From Amphritea balenae (GTDB taxonomy: Bacteria; Pseudomonadota; Gammaproteobacteria; Pseudomonadales; Balneatricaceae), in contig NZ_RQXV01000009.1 in NCBI RefSeq assembly GCF_003858655.1, positions 147,044-211,043 of the forward strand: a DNA stretch of 64,000 nucleotides, written 5' to 3'. Within the stretch, counting starts at the first letter, position 1; the number at the start of each line of letters is the position of its first letter. A program made the position numbers and the translations under genes. Shown here in pieces: positions 1 through 8,604 of this stretch. Below the pieces are notes generated by a model, which worked only from the letters and a program-made list of their open reading frames with translations, was not told the origin of the DNA and ran no database searches.

Positions 1-1
1 T

Positions 2-439
2 TTCATTACCCGTCACCTGGTTCGATTTGGCGATGTTGATCCGGCTGGAATCGCCTACTTCCCACGTATCCACAACTATATCCACGAGTCTTTCGAGAAC
101 CTGTGGGAAGAATATATCGGCGCCCGCTACTACCATGTGATCCAGAATGAACGAGTGGCATTTCCGATGGCCCATTCGGATGTTGATTTCAAACATCCTT
201 TGCAATTTGGCGACCGACCGCTGGTCAAGGTAACCTGCTTTAAACTAGGACGATCTTCGCTGGGACTACGCTATATCTTCGAGGTCAATGGCAAAGTCTG
301 CGTCGATGCACGCACTACTACTGTCTGCATCAACGCCGACAGTTTCAAGAGTATCGAGATACCGGCCGCCTATCGTAGTTACTTCCAACGGATCATGGCA
401 CCGCTGGATAGCGATCAGGATTACCCCTCCTCGACTTAA
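2..439 (+). CDS. Acyl-CoA thioesterase, 4-hydroxybenzoyl-CoA thioesterase (hotdog) family, 5' end outside window
   Basis: The reading frame is open from the first bases, so the start lies to the left. About 145 residues are visible. The hotdog-fold 4HBT signature is clear near the beginning (FGDVDPAGIAYFPR), with the Asp of the DxxG-type motif that acts in 4-hydroxybenzoyl-CoA thioesterases. The family hydrolyses acyl- or aroyl-CoA to free acid and CoA. The gene ends 13 bp from the convergent CBS-ACT gene. Its place at the edge of a benzoyl-CoA island suggests a role in releasing CoA from aromatic or alicyclic CoA esters, but the substrate is inferred. Further catabolic genes may lie to the left. 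Confidence 0.8.
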   Translation, partial: FITRHLVRFGDVDPAGIAYFPRIHNYIHESFENLWEEYIGARYYHVIQNERVAFPMAHSDVDFKHPLQFGDRPLVKVTCFKLGRSSLGLRYIFEVNGKVCVDARTTTVCINADSFKSIEIPAAYRSYFQRIMAPLDSDQDYPSST

Positions 440-452
440 TTCACAAAGCAAT

Positions 453-1130
453 TTAGTCTTTTGGGTAAGTCTCGGTCACAACGGTGTACCCGCGTTCACC
501 CAATTGCTGCCTCACTCTCTGCGGATCGTCAGCTGTGAAACGCAGAATCAAATCACGCATACCCTCGCCGTCGTCTTGATGCTGCTGAGGCGTCATCACA
601 CTGACAATATAACCACCCAGTTCGTCCATACAGGCCAGTAGCCTTGATAGTGCGCCTTTTTGATCCTTTAGTTGAATCGAGAGTCTGGTGGCGTCGGGCT
701 CATTACAACCGGTGATATTGAGGAAAAAGTCCAACAAGTCGACACTGGTAATAATGCCTACCAGTTTGTCATTCTCTACTACGGGTAAACAGCCGATGGT
801 ATGCTCGCGAATCAGACATGCGGCATCCTCTACCAATGTCTTGGGCGAACACGACACTACATTGCGGTGCATAATATCCTTGGCCGTCAGCTTTGACAGC
901 AGATAATTCACTTCACCGGCTGACAAGGTGGTGATATCCGAAGGCGAGGCTTTCTGCACATCGCGATGTGACAACACCCCCCGTAAACGGCCATCCGCAT
1001 CGGTCACAGGTATGTGACGAATCCGCTTAGCCTGCATCAGCCCCGCCAGGTGTGTCATTTTGGTATTTTCTTCGACCATCAGCACATCAGAGGTCATGAT
1101 CGTTTCTATATACATCAGTAAATTCCTCAT
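453..1130 (-). CDS. CBS-domain pair plus ACT domain protein (AcuB-like)
   Basis: This is a 225-residue cytoplasmic protein. Two CBS domains (roughly residues 8-60 and 85-140, each with an IPV/LPVV core followed by GVLSHRD or GIITSVD) are followed by an ACT-like domain (about 148-220). CBS pairs bind adenylates and ACT domains bind small ligands, so this is probably a sensory or regulatory protein and not an enzyme. It starts 32 bp after livF and is probably the last gene of the liv operon. Two starts are possible: the one given, with GGAG eight bases upstream, or an ATG five codons later. Its partner is unknown; control of the transporter is an inference. Confidence 0.8.
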   Translation of the reverse strand: MRNLLMYIETIMTSDVLMVEENTKMTHLAGLMQAKRIRHIPVTDADGRLRGVLSHRDVQKASPSDITTLSAGEVNYLLSKLTAKDIMHRNVVSCSPKTLVEDAACLIREHTIGCLPVVENDKLVGIITSVDLLDFFLNITGCNEPDATRLSIQLKDQKGALSRLLACMDELGGYIVSVMTPQQHQDDGEGMRDLILRFTADDPQRVRQQLGERGYTVVTETYPKD

Positions 1131-1162
1131 AACAGGGGCTCCCGCCGCCTGGAAAACGATTT

Positions 1163-1930
1163 CTAATGGCCTAAATAGGCTTTCTGCACCGATTCATCAT
1201 TGAGCAGCGCTTCGGCGGAGGCGGAGAACGCCACCCGGCCCGACTCTAGCACATAGCCCCGATCGGCAATTTTCAACGCCGCACGGGCATTCTGCTCAAC
1301 CAATAAGATGGTTACACCTTGGTTATTGAGATCCTGTATCACATCAAAAATCTCCCCAACCAGCAGTGGTGATAAGCCCATAGAGGGTTCATCAAGCAGT
1401 AACAGTCTGGGTTTGCCCATCATTGCACGACCGATGGCCAGCATCTGCTGCTGTCCGCCGGAAAGGTTGCCGGCTGCTTGCAGTCGCTTCTCTTTCAAGA
1501 CGGGAAACAGGGAATAGATATTTTCAATCTCAGCTTCAATCACCGTTTTATCATCTTTACGGGCAAAGGCCCCCAACTGCAGATTATCTTCGATACTCAA
1601 CGGCGCAAAGACCTGTCGCCCTTCAGGCGAATGGCAGATTCCACCGGCGGTAATTCGATGAGCGGGTCGATTGGTAATATCCTCCCCTTCAAACATGACA
1701 CTGCCAGTACTGGCACGCTGTACACCCGAGAGAGTATGCAGCAGGGTGGTTTTACCAGCACCGTTGGCCCCGACAATGGTTACCAACTCGCCAGGATATA
1801 CCTCAAGACTGATATCGACGATTGCTTGAACCGGTCCATAATGACTCGCCAGACCCTCTACCTTGAGGGTAGGATCCGTTGTAGCTTTCGATTGAGATGA
1901 TGGGGCTGTTTGTTGTAGTTGGATCGACAT
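1163..1930 (-). CDS. livF: ABC transporter ATP-binding protein LivF (aromatic acid or branched-chain amino acid type)
   Basis: This is one of two ATPases of a HAAT-family importer. Walker A (GANGAGKT) is at about residues 54-61, the signature LSGGQQQ near 153, and Walker B LLLLDEP follows. The start is ATG at 1930, which has GAGGA eight to nine bases upstream and lies just past the livG stop; a longer in-frame opening exists but would run into livG. The gene is in the order livK-livH-livM-livG-livF-cbs. Such importers carry branched-chain amino acids, but several benzoate and phenylacetate clusters contain dedicated copies. Here an aromatic acid substrate is inferred from position only. Confidence 0.9.
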   Translation of the reverse strand: MSIQLQQTAPSSQSKATTDPTLKVEGLASHYGPVQAIVDISLEVYPGELVTIVGANGAGKTTLLHTLSGVQRASTGSVMFEGEDITNRPAHRITAGGICHSPEGRQVFAPLSIEDNLQLGAFARKDDKTVIEAEIENIYSLFPVLKEKRLQAAGNLSGGQQQMLAIGRAMMGKPRLLLLDEPSMGLSPLLVGEIFDVIQDLNNQGVTILLVEQNARAALKIADRGYVLESGRVAFSASAEALLNDESVQKAYLGH

Positions 1931-1931
1931 A

Positions 1932-2693
1932 TCACACATCCTCGCCCAGATAAGCCTTGATAACAGCTGGATTATTCTGCACCTCTTGCGGCGTCCCTTC
2001 GGCCAACAGGCAACCAAACCCCAGCACTAACACCCGGTCAGAGATCTGCATCACCAGCCCCATATTATGCTCAACCAACAGGATCGTAATGCCACGCTCC
2101 TTAAGCCGTTGTATCAACTGTCGCATCTCAACCGTTTCGGTATCATTAAGCCCGGCGGCCGGTTCATCCATGGCTAAAAACTTGGGATCCGACGCCAGCG
2201 CCCGGGCAATTTCCAGCCGTTTCAATTCACCGTAAGGCAACGACCCCGCTTCCCGGTCCGCCAGATGCTCGAGTCCGCACAACGTTAAAGCTTCCAGCGA
2301 CCACTCACGTACCTGGCGCTCTTCGCGTATCACCGAAGGCAACCGCAGGGCGGCCTTGATCAAGCCGGTACGGGTACGCATATGACAACCCACCATGACA
2401 TTTTCCAACACCGTCATGTTGTAAAACACCTGCAGATTCTGAAAAGTTCGCGAGATGCCCTGAGCGGCTATTTGATGGGTTTCCATACCGGCTAAATCCT
2501 TACCCGCAAAGGTGATGGAACCACCACTGGGGACATAATAACCACAGAGCATATTAAACAGGGTGGTCTTGCCTGCCCCGTTCGGCCCGATAACCGAATA
2601 GATTTCGCCTTCGGTAACCGAAAAACTCAGGTCGGTCACCGCCGCCACGCCACCAAAGTGTTTATCCAAGTTTACGGCTTGTAAAATTGTCAT
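1932..2693 (-). CDS. livG: ABC transporter ATP-binding protein LivG
   Basis: This is the second ATPase of the importer, 253 residues. Walker A (GPNGAGKT) is at residues 36-43, the ABC signature is the LivG-type variant PYGELKR, and Walker B is FLAMDEP. The stretch between Walker A and the signature has the long helical insert usual for LivG. It overlaps the end of livM by 4 bp (ATGA), a sign of translational coupling. It would act on the cytoplasmic face with LivF to power import through LivH and LivM. Confidence 0.92.
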   Translation of the reverse strand: MTILQAVNLDKHFGGVAAVTDLSFSVTEGEIYSVIGPNGAGKTTLFNMLCGYYVPSGGSITFAGKDLAGMETHQIAAQGISRTFQNLQVFYNMTVLENVMVGCHMRTRTGLIKAALRLPSVIREERQVREWSLEALTLCGLEHLADREAGSLPYGELKRLEIARALASDPKFLAMDEPAAGLNDTETVEMRQLIQRLKERGITILLVEHNMGLVMQISDRVLVLGFGCLLAEGTPQEVQNNPAVIKAYLGEDV

Positions 2694-3685
2694 GAGTCAC
2701 ACTCCAGCGTTTTTTGAGCATCTTGAGGCTTCGGTGAAGGGCCTGAGCGATGATTCAACACTGTGCGTATCTTTTGCGTCAGGAACACAAACAAACCCTG
2801 TGGCATAAAGATCATGCCCCCCATCAGGATGCCGCCGAAGATGAGCATTTCATAATCTTCAAACACCACCAATGTTTCAGGCAATAATGTCAGCACGATT
2901 GCACCGAACACAGCACCATAGGTGGAAGCCATTCCACCCAACACAACCATGGTGACAATCTCAATCGAAAAACCAAAACCGAACGACTCGGGACTAACAA
3001 ACGCCTGTTGGTGGGCAAACAGACTTCCCGCTAGTGATGCAAACATGGCCGAAAGAACGAACACATTAGTCCGGGTTCTAACCGTATCAACCCCCATCAT
3101 CTGGGCCGCGAATTCAGAACCGTGTACTGCTCGCAACTCACGTCCGGCACGGGAGTCGATAATATTCAGCGACACTAGTATCGCCGCCAATGAGAAGAAC
3201 GCGATCATACCGTACCAACGCAGATCGGTATCGATATCGAAGCCAAACAGTGACAACGTAGGAATATCGCCCAAACCATCGGGCCCTCCACTCCAGGACG
3301 ATTCTTGCACCAGAATGATATTAACGATAATGCCGAAGCCGAGCGTCGCCATGGCCAGATAATGACCTTTAAGTTTGAGTATTGGCCGAGCCACCAGGTT
3401 GGCAATCACATAGACCAACCCTAAGCCCACCAACATCGCTAGCCAGGCATTAAGCTCAAAGCGTGTCGTTAGCACCGCCGAGCTGTAAGCCCCAATACCA
3501 AAGAATGCCGCATGCCCTAGCGATATCTGGCCGGCATAACCGATAAACAGATTCAAACCAACGGCCAAAATCACGTTTAACAGAATGGTCGCCCCGACGA
3601 CGGTAACAAAATAGTTATCGGGAAACAGTATCGGCAACAGCGCCACTACCGCCGCATAAACATAAAAACCTTTTAGACGATTCAT
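2690..3685 (-). CDS. livM: ABC transporter permease LivM
   Basis: This is a polytopic inner-membrane permease of 331 residues with about nine to ten hydrophobic segments. The conserved LivM-type stretch NLFIGYAGQISLGHAAFFG is at about residues 45-63, and the GGMASTYGAVFGA coupling region is near 250. The C-terminal 25 residues are polar and cytoplasmic. The gene overlaps livH by 4 bp upstream and livG by 4 bp downstream. It pairs with LivH to form the translocation path. Confidence 0.92.
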   Translation of the reverse strand: MNRLKGFYVYAAVVALLPILFPDNYFVTVVGATILLNVILAVGLNLFIGYAGQISLGHAAFFGIGAYSSAVLTTRFELNAWLAMLVGLGLVYVIANLVARPILKLKGHYLAMATLGFGIIVNIILVQESSWSGGPDGLGDIPTLSLFGFDIDTDLRWYGMIAFFSLAAILVSLNIIDSRAGRELRAVHGSEFAAQMMGVDTVRTRTNVFVLSAMFASLAGSLFAHQQAFVSPESFGFGFSIEIVTMVVLGGMASTYGAVFGAIVLTLLPETLVVFEDYEMLIFGGILMGGMIFMPQGLFVFLTQKIRTVLNHRSGPSPKPQDAQKTLECDS

Positions 3686-4557
3686 ACACGATCCACCGAT
3701 TTGAAACCGAATAGCCCGCTAGGCTTGAAGAACAGCACCGCTAAGATAATGACGAAAGCAATCGCATCTTTATAACCGGAAGAGATCAATCCGGCTCCCA
3801 GTGACTCCAGCACTCCCAATACCAAACCACCTGCAACGGCGCCCATCGAGCTTCCCATACCACCGAGAATCGCTGCAGCAAAGCCCTTCAACCCCAACAT
3901 CGTACCCGCATCAAAAGAGGTAAACGCGATCGGAGCTATCAACAACCCGGCCACCGCACCAATAGCGGCAGAGAGACCATAAGAGGTCAGCAGCATCAAT
4001 TTGACATTAATACCGACCAAACCGGCGGCGGTCTTATTACAAGAACAGGCCAGGATGGCTTTACCGATCAGGGTTTTATCAAAGAAATATCGTACCCCAA
4101 GGACCAAAATAACAGTGATCCCCATAATCCAAAGATTCTGTGGTACCAAAGTTGCCGCGCCAATCTGAATCGGTTCATCGCCGGTAAACGCGGGCATACT
4201 GAAAATATCTTTCCCCCAAATCAGCAACGCAGCTCCGCGCAATAAGATAGAAGCCCCGATAGTGATAATGATAGTGGCAACAACCGATGCACCACGGGCG
4301 GGCTCGATGGCAAATTTATTTAGACTAAACCCAACCAGCGTCACGATGGCTATCGCTACCAGCAGCGCGAGAGGATAAGGCACCCCTGCTCCAAGCAGCC
4401 CCACCACAGACATGGCGCCCAACATGACAAACTCACCCTGAGCGAAATTCACCACGCCAGAAGCGTTATAGATAATGGCAAAACCCAAGCCTACCAGGGC
4501 GTAGGTCGAACCGATGGACAGGCCTGTAGCCAGAAACTGAATAATCTGATCAAACAT
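3682..4557 (-). CDS. livH: ABC transporter permease LivH
   Basis: This is the partner permease, about 291 residues, with eight or so membrane segments. The LivH hallmark GLGFAIIYNASGVVNFAQGEF occurs near residue 30 and GGMGSSMGAVAGGLVLG near 235. The ATG at 4557 is preferred because GAGG lies eight bases upstream; the reading frame is open a further seven codons. A 104-bp gap separates it from livK, a common arrangement that allows extra binding protein to be made. Confidence 0.92.
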   Translation of the reverse strand: MFDQIIQFLATGLSIGSTYALVGLGFAIIYNASGVVNFAQGEFVMLGAMSVVGLLGAGVPYPLALLVAIAIVTLVGFSLNKFAIEPARGASVVATIIITIGASILLRGAALLIWGKDIFSMPAFTGDEPIQIGAATLVPQNLWIMGITVILVLGVRYFFDKTLIGKAILACSCNKTAAGLVGINVKLMLLTSYGLSAAIGAVAGLLIAPIAFTSFDAGTMLGLKGFAAAILGGMGSSMGAVAGGLVLGVLESLGAGLISSGYKDAIAFVIILAVLFFKPSGLFGFKSVDRV

Positions 4558-4661
4558 AAGCTTTACCTCACTCAGCAACCCCCTTACCTCCGACAGAATA
4601 TTATCGGCAAGGTTATGGCAGGCAGCCGCTGAGCTATCCTAGTAAAAAATGAAAACCAGCC

Positions 4662-5816
4662 TTATTCGACCAGCGCCCAGTCTCCATTACGGATTTCAAG
4701 CATACGGAATGCATCCAGGCCAAGACCCAGATGGTCGTCTTTACTCATGGTAAAGATACCGCTTGTTCCAACAAATCCCTTGGTGGCTTCAATCTGATCA
4801 CGAACCGCCGTTTTATCGGTCGAGTTAGCGCGGTCAATCGCTTCCAGAGCGATATACAAGCCGTCGTAGGCATGCCCACCAAAGGTCGAAACCGGGCCAT
4901 ATTTAGCTTCATAGGCATTTTTATAGGCTACCAATACCGCCTTTTGCTGGTCACTATCATCCAGTTTATCGGCAACTAACAATGCTGCAGCAGGCAAGCG
5001 CACACCTTCGGCTGCATCACCAGCCAGATCAATAAACTTTTTAGATGCGACACCATGGGATTGATATAGAGGTAGTTCGATTCCAAGCTGACGGATGTTC
5101 TTGGTCACTATCGCGGGACCAGATCCAAAACCAAAATTCAGAATCGCCTGGGCATCAGAGGAACGAATATTAGTCACCTGAGCGGTCATATCGGTATCTT
5201 TACGGCCGTATGATTCGTCCGCCACGATAGTGATACCAAAGTCAGGTGCCAGCGCCAGGCTCTGGGCGCGGCCCGATTTACCGAAACCGCCATCACCGCT
5301 TATCAGCGCGACCTTGGTAATGCCACGCGCCTGCATATCTAGATAGACCTTGGATGCTGCCATCCGGTCGGTGTGAGGTGTTTTAAAGGTCCAGGGACTA
5401 ACCGGATCAACGATTTTCACCGATCCAGCCAAAGAGATGAAAGGCACACCTGATTTTTCGATTTCAGGCATTGAAGCCAGAGTGCTGCCCGAAGTAGAGC
5501 CACCTACGATGACATCGACTTTGTCACGCTTGATCAGGCGCTTGGCAAAGTTAACCGCTTTTTTGGCGTTACCGCCGGTATCGTAATGCACCAGCTCAAC
5601 TTGTTTGCCGTCAATGCCGCCTTTGGCATTGATATCTTCAATATACATCTGCAGCGTCTTTAACTCAGGATCCCCGAGAAAGGAAGCAGGTCCCGTAACT
5701 GAAAGGAACGTTCCTACTTTAATGGTATCGCCTGCAGCTAACACAACACTACTAGCAGACAGCATCCCTAAAGCCACTGCTGCCATACCTGCCAAACACT
5801 TATTCCGCTTTTTCAT
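4662..5816 (-). CDS. livK: Periplasmic substrate-binding protein of the liv-type importer
   Basis: This is a 384-residue type I periplasmic binding protein (Peripla_BP_6 family). A signal peptide is visible at residues 1-27 (KKRNK, a hydrophobic core, then VVLAA), and the mature protein starts at GDTIKVGTF. The ligand-loop region VGGSTSGSTLASMPE is at about residues 105-119. It captures the substrate in the periplasm for LivHM. It is the first gene of the operon, and its upstream region carries two motifs that recur across the island (5916-5929 and 5970-5984). An aromatic acid ligand is plausible but unproven. Confidence 0.9.
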   Translation of the reverse strand: MKKRNKCLAGMAAVALGMLSASSVVLAAGDTIKVGTFLSVTGPASFLGDPELKTLQMYIEDINAKGGIDGKQVELVHYDTGGNAKKAVNFAKRLIKRDKVDVIVGGSTSGSTLASMPEIEKSGVPFISLAGSVKIVDPVSPWTFKTPHTDRMAASKVYLDMQARGITKVALISGDGGFGKSGRAQSLALAPDFGITIVADESYGRKDTDMTAQVTNIRSSDAQAILNFGFGSGPAIVTKNIRQLGIELPLYQSHGVASKKFIDLAGDAAEGVRLPAAALLVADKLDDSDQQKAVLVAYKNAYEAKYGPVSTFGGHAYDGLYIALEAIDRANSTDKTAVRDQIEATKGFVGTSGIFTMSKDDHLGLGLDAFRMLEIRNGDWALVE

Positions 5817-5915
5817 GATTCATATCCTTACTTGAGTACTTATTTATTTTTGTATTACAACTCTCGGTACAGGAAATATAATTCAGACCCATAGCATCCT
5901 CTTACACTTCATACA

Positions 5916-5929
5916 TAACTTATAGTGCA
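5916..5929 (-). promoter_or_regulatory. Candidate BzdR-like half site and -10 region of the liv operon
   Basis: Read on the minus strand, the sequence is TGCACTATAAGTTA, preceded by TTGA. Its first ten bases match the first ten of the full site at 7981-7994. TATAAG could serve as a -10 element about 100 bp upstream of livK. BzdR operators described from Azoarcus are TGCA-N6-TGCA; here only one TGCA half is intact. The assignment is inferred from recurrence and orientation. Confidence 0.4.
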
Positions 5930-5969
5930 TCAAGACTTTTGGGAAAAGAAGACAGCGCTCTTTCAAACA

Positions 5970-5984
5970 TTCCACTGTGTGGAA
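5970..5984. promoter_or_regulatory. Operator-like palindrome, TTCCAC-N3-GTGGAA
   Basis: This is a perfect 6-bp inverted repeat with a 3-bp spacer (TTCCACTGTGTGGAA), upstream of livK and just past the end of the first IclR gene. The same design recurs at 7883-7897, 22711-22725 and 30886-30900, always in an intergenic region of the aromatic island. The nearby IclR regulators are the natural candidates to bind it. The region 5817-6127 holds only this motif, the site at 5916-5929 and leader sequence. Confidence 0.5.
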
Positions 5985-6127
5985 CGCTCAACGCTTTGAA
6001 GACCATACTCTTAACAAGCATCAAGAAACTAAGTAAAAAAATATGACTGGTTCGAACTAGCCCTTACGCTTTAGCATGGCTTTTGGGAATTGGATATTGG
6101 CTTATGAAGAGACGGTTAAGGCAACAC

Positions 6128-6913
6128 TTACACTGCAGGATTATCATTTTCCAACACTGCCGACAAACGATCAGCAGCTTCTCTTAACCTTGGATAATAT
6201 TGTGACTCGATCAAAGCCTGCTCAACCGCATCCCCTGGCCATGCAATGTTGATACAGGCCTTGATCCGACCGTGTAAAAAAACCGGTACCGCTATGGCTC
6301 CCTGAGCATGGGCCGGTGCAGGCCACTCATGAGGCTTTCGTAACCCATATCCATGCTGGCGGACCCGCTGCAGCATCGTATCCAACCAAGCCTTATCTGC
6401 GGCTAAGGTCCCTGGTTCACCACCGGCGGCAATAACCCGCTCGATAATCTCGCTACGCTCGGTCTCCGAACAAAAAGCCAGATATGCATGCCCCAGTGCA
6501 GACCTTAAGATACCGGCTTTAACCCCTACCACTTCAGGCCGAACGGCCACCACCTGTTTCTTTCGGGTTCGCTCTACCACCTCCATAAACAACCCTCTAC
6601 GAACCGCAACGTACGAAGGCCAGAACAGATCACTCTTCAGTTCATCTAGGATGGGTCCTGCCGCTTCAGCCAGCGCATCTGCTGCGAGTAAATTATCAGT
6701 CAAACATCTAAGCCGAAAAGAGAGCCGGTAGAACTCATCGCTAAGTCCGCGATATACCCAACCATGATGCTGCAAGGTATTGAGTATTCTAAGTAAAGTA
6801 CTCTTAGGCAGTGCTGTGGTTTGACTCAACTTCGACAACGACACCGGTGCTTCCTGGCGAATACATTCCACCACCTGCAAGCCACGTGATAACACTCTGA
6901 TTTGCTTTTCCAT
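6128..6913 (-). CDS. IclR-family transcriptional regulator (first of a tandem pair)
   Basis: This is a 261-residue regulator. An N-terminal winged helix (about residues 5-65, with SLSKLSQTTALPKSTLLRILNTL as recognition region) is followed by an IclR effector-binding domain (about 75-255). It is closely related along its whole length to the next gene, beginning 16 bp downstream of that gene's stop, so the two probably arose by duplication and are co-transcribed. IclR proteins often control aromatic acid catabolism. Likely targets are the liv and pad operons on either side; effector unknown. Confidence 0.85.
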   Translation of the reverse strand: MEKQIRVLSRGLQVVECIRQEAPVSLSKLSQTTALPKSTLLRILNTLQHHGWVYRGLSDEFYRLSFRLRCLTDNLLAADALAEAAGPILDELKSDLFWPSYVAVRRGLFMEVVERTRKKQVVAVRPEVVGVKAGILRSALGHAYLAFCSETERSEIIERVIAAGGEPGTLAADKAWLDTMLQRVRQHGYGLRKPHEWPAPAHAQGAIAVPVFLHGRIKACINIAWPGDAVEQALIESQYYPRLREAADRLSAVLENDNPAV

Positions 6914-6928
6914 GCCCGGATCTACCCA

Positions 6929-7717
6929 TCAATAAAGCAAAAAGAAATGCTCTTGAAGTACAGCCGTCAGCTCATCTGCTGCAGCCCGTAAACGAGGGAA
7001 ATAGATCTCTTCTACCTGCTCTGTCGTCACCGCCCCTTCAGGCCAAACAATGTTGATACAAGCTTTGACCCGCTCTTCGACAAACACAGGGACCGCTAGT
7101 CCGCCAAGCGCACCAGCGGGGGCGGGCCAGGCGGCCGCATCACGCAACCCATAGCCGCGCTTACGCACTATCCCAACCATCTGCTCGATCCACTCCTTAT
7201 CTTGCGCCAGGCGTCCTTGCTCACCTTTCTGCAGCATAAGCCGTTCTAATATTTCCTCTCGCTCGGTGTCAGAACAGAAGCTGAAATAAGCATGCCCCAC
7301 GGCCGAGCGCAAGATTTCCGGTTCGACCCCCATTGAATCCCGGTTTACTACCACAACCTGTTTCTTACGGGTTGTTTCAACAATGGCCATCACAAGACCT
7401 TTACGGATAGCCATATCCGATGGCCACAAGACATCCGCCTGTAAACCATCCAGAATAGGCCCTGCAGCCTCAGCTAACGCATCAACCGCCATCAGGTTAT
7501 CGCCGATATGATGCAGGTGGTACGACAAACGATAACGGTCATCACCAATGCCACGGTAGACCCAACCCTCTTCCTGCAATGTATGAAGCATACGCAGCAA
7601 AGTCACCTTAGGCAGATCGGTGCCTTTATGCAGTTCAGCAAGTGAAACAGGTGGATGCGACTGCAAGTATTCGATTACATGCAGACCTCGAGAAAGTGCT
7701 CTAATCAGATTTTCCAT
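6929..7717 (-). CDS. IclR-family transcriptional regulator (second of a tandem pair)
   Basis: This is a paralogue of the preceding regulator, with the same winged helix (SLAELHKGTDLPKVTLLRML) and effector domain. The start at 7717 (MENLIRAL) is chosen because it aligns with the start of its paralogue and has a G-rich Shine-Dalgarno tract close upstream; five further codons are open. Two different IclR proteins side by side could respond to different aromatic intermediates or form heteromers. The divergent 328-bp region toward the pad operon carries three motif copies. Confidence 0.85.
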   Translation of the reverse strand: MENLIRALSRGLHVIEYLQSHPPVSLAELHKGTDLPKVTLLRMLHTLQEEGWVYRGIGDDRYRLSYHLHHIGDNLMAVDALAEAAGPILDGLQADVLWPSDMAIRKGLVMAIVETTRKKQVVVVNRDSMGVEPEILRSAVGHAYFSFCSDTEREEILERLMLQKGEQGRLAQDKEWIEQMVGIVRKRGYGLRDAAAWPAPAGALGGLAVPVFVEERVKACINIVWPEGAVTTEQVEEIYFPRLRAAADELTAVLQEHFFLLY

Positions 7718-7882
7718 AATCCCCGTACTCATATTTAATTCAAATAACAGCTAAGGAACCCTTAACTCCGCAAAAACCTTTCACCCTTTCTCTGCATCCC
7801 AGCAGTACAACCAACGCTCGATTTCTATAATCCTGGGCAGCGCTTGCCTCACTCTAAGCCCCTGTCACAACCCTACTATCAG

Positions 7883-7897
7883 TTCCACCTAGTGGAA
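7883..7897. promoter_or_regulatory. Operator-like palindrome, TTCCAC-N3-GTGGAA
   Basis: This perfect inverted repeat (TTCCACCTAGTGGAA) has the same arms as the site upstream of livK. It lies between the divergent IclR pair and the pad operon, where it could serve both autoregulation and control of pad. Confidence 0.5.
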
Positions 7898-7938
7898 TAG
7901 CAACCTATTCAATACATTGCAACCCCGCAAACACTTGA

Positions 7939-7994
7939 TGCATTATAAAACACAGAGAAGATATATCTAACATTAAGACATGCACTATAATGCA
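7939..7994 (+). promoter_or_regulatory. Candidate BzdR-type operator with embedded -10 element, upstream of the pad operon
   Basis: At 7981-7994 the sequence TGCACTATAATGCA fits exactly the TGCA-N6-TGCA operator form known for BzdR of Azoarcus, and contains a consensus -10 TATAAT. A second partial copy, TGCATTATAA, lies at 7939-7948. No good -35 element is seen. The pad operon's first start codon is 67 bp downstream. A BzdR-like repressor is encoded in the same island (26286-27218). Binding is inferred. Confidence 0.5.
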
Positions 7995-8060
7995 TAGCAA
8001 GTTTTATTTACCTTCTCTAAGCAACACGGCAAACCCAACAATAATAATGAGGGAAGCACT

Positions 8061-8474
8061 GTGAAAAACAGCCTTAACGTCGGCGCCACTTCAACCTGCC
8101 GAATCGACATCGACCGCGACCGTACCATTGAATTTATGGGTGACGAGTGCCGCGTCTACTCCACCCCGAACCTGCTTTATGATATTGAGATGACTTGCCG
8201 CAATCTGCTACTGGAGTATTCCGATGCTGGTGAAGATTCGGTTGGAACGCGCATAGAACTGGATCACATTGGTGCGACTCTGCAAGGCATGTGGGTCGAT
8301 ATCCAGGTCACCATCACCGAAGCCAAAGGTCGAGCTGTCAGCTTCGATATTCTGGTCACCGACCCGTTAGAGAAAGTAGCGATGGGCAAACACAGTCGCT
8401 TCGTCGTGGATCTCAAACAGACCGCCGGCCGCCTCAAAGCTAAATCGGCCAAGGTCGCTTCGCTGCCCAAATGA
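8061..8474 (+). CDS. FlK-like hotdog thioesterase
   Basis: This is a 137-residue cytoplasmic protein starting with GTG, with GAGGGA eight bases upstream. The SVGTRIELDHIGAT segment (about residues 60-73) and the ending RFVVD fit the fluoroacetyl-CoA thioesterase (FlK) branch of hotdog proteins, where Thr, Glu and His residues in this segment act. It is the first gene of the pad operon, 130 bp before padE. It may remove dead-end CoA esters such as arylacetyl-CoA to free CoA, but that substrate is an inference. A second thioesterase gene lies at the left edge of the window. Confidence 0.7.
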   Translation: MKNSLNVGATSTCRIDIDRDRTIEFMGDECRVYSTPNLLYDIEMTCRNLLLEYSDAGEDSVGTRIELDHIGATLQGMWVDIQVTITEAKGRAVSFDILVTDPLEKVAMGKHSRFVVDLKQTAGRLKAKSAKVASLPK

Positions 8475-8604
8475 AGCAGCTAACGATCAGTCGTTATGAT
8501 GGGAGCGCCAGCTAAAGGCAGCCTAGCAATAAGCTACCCGCCCCGCTCCCACATCGATTAATACGGTGCCACGAGAACAAAGCCATAATAAAGGTACGTA
8601 TGCT

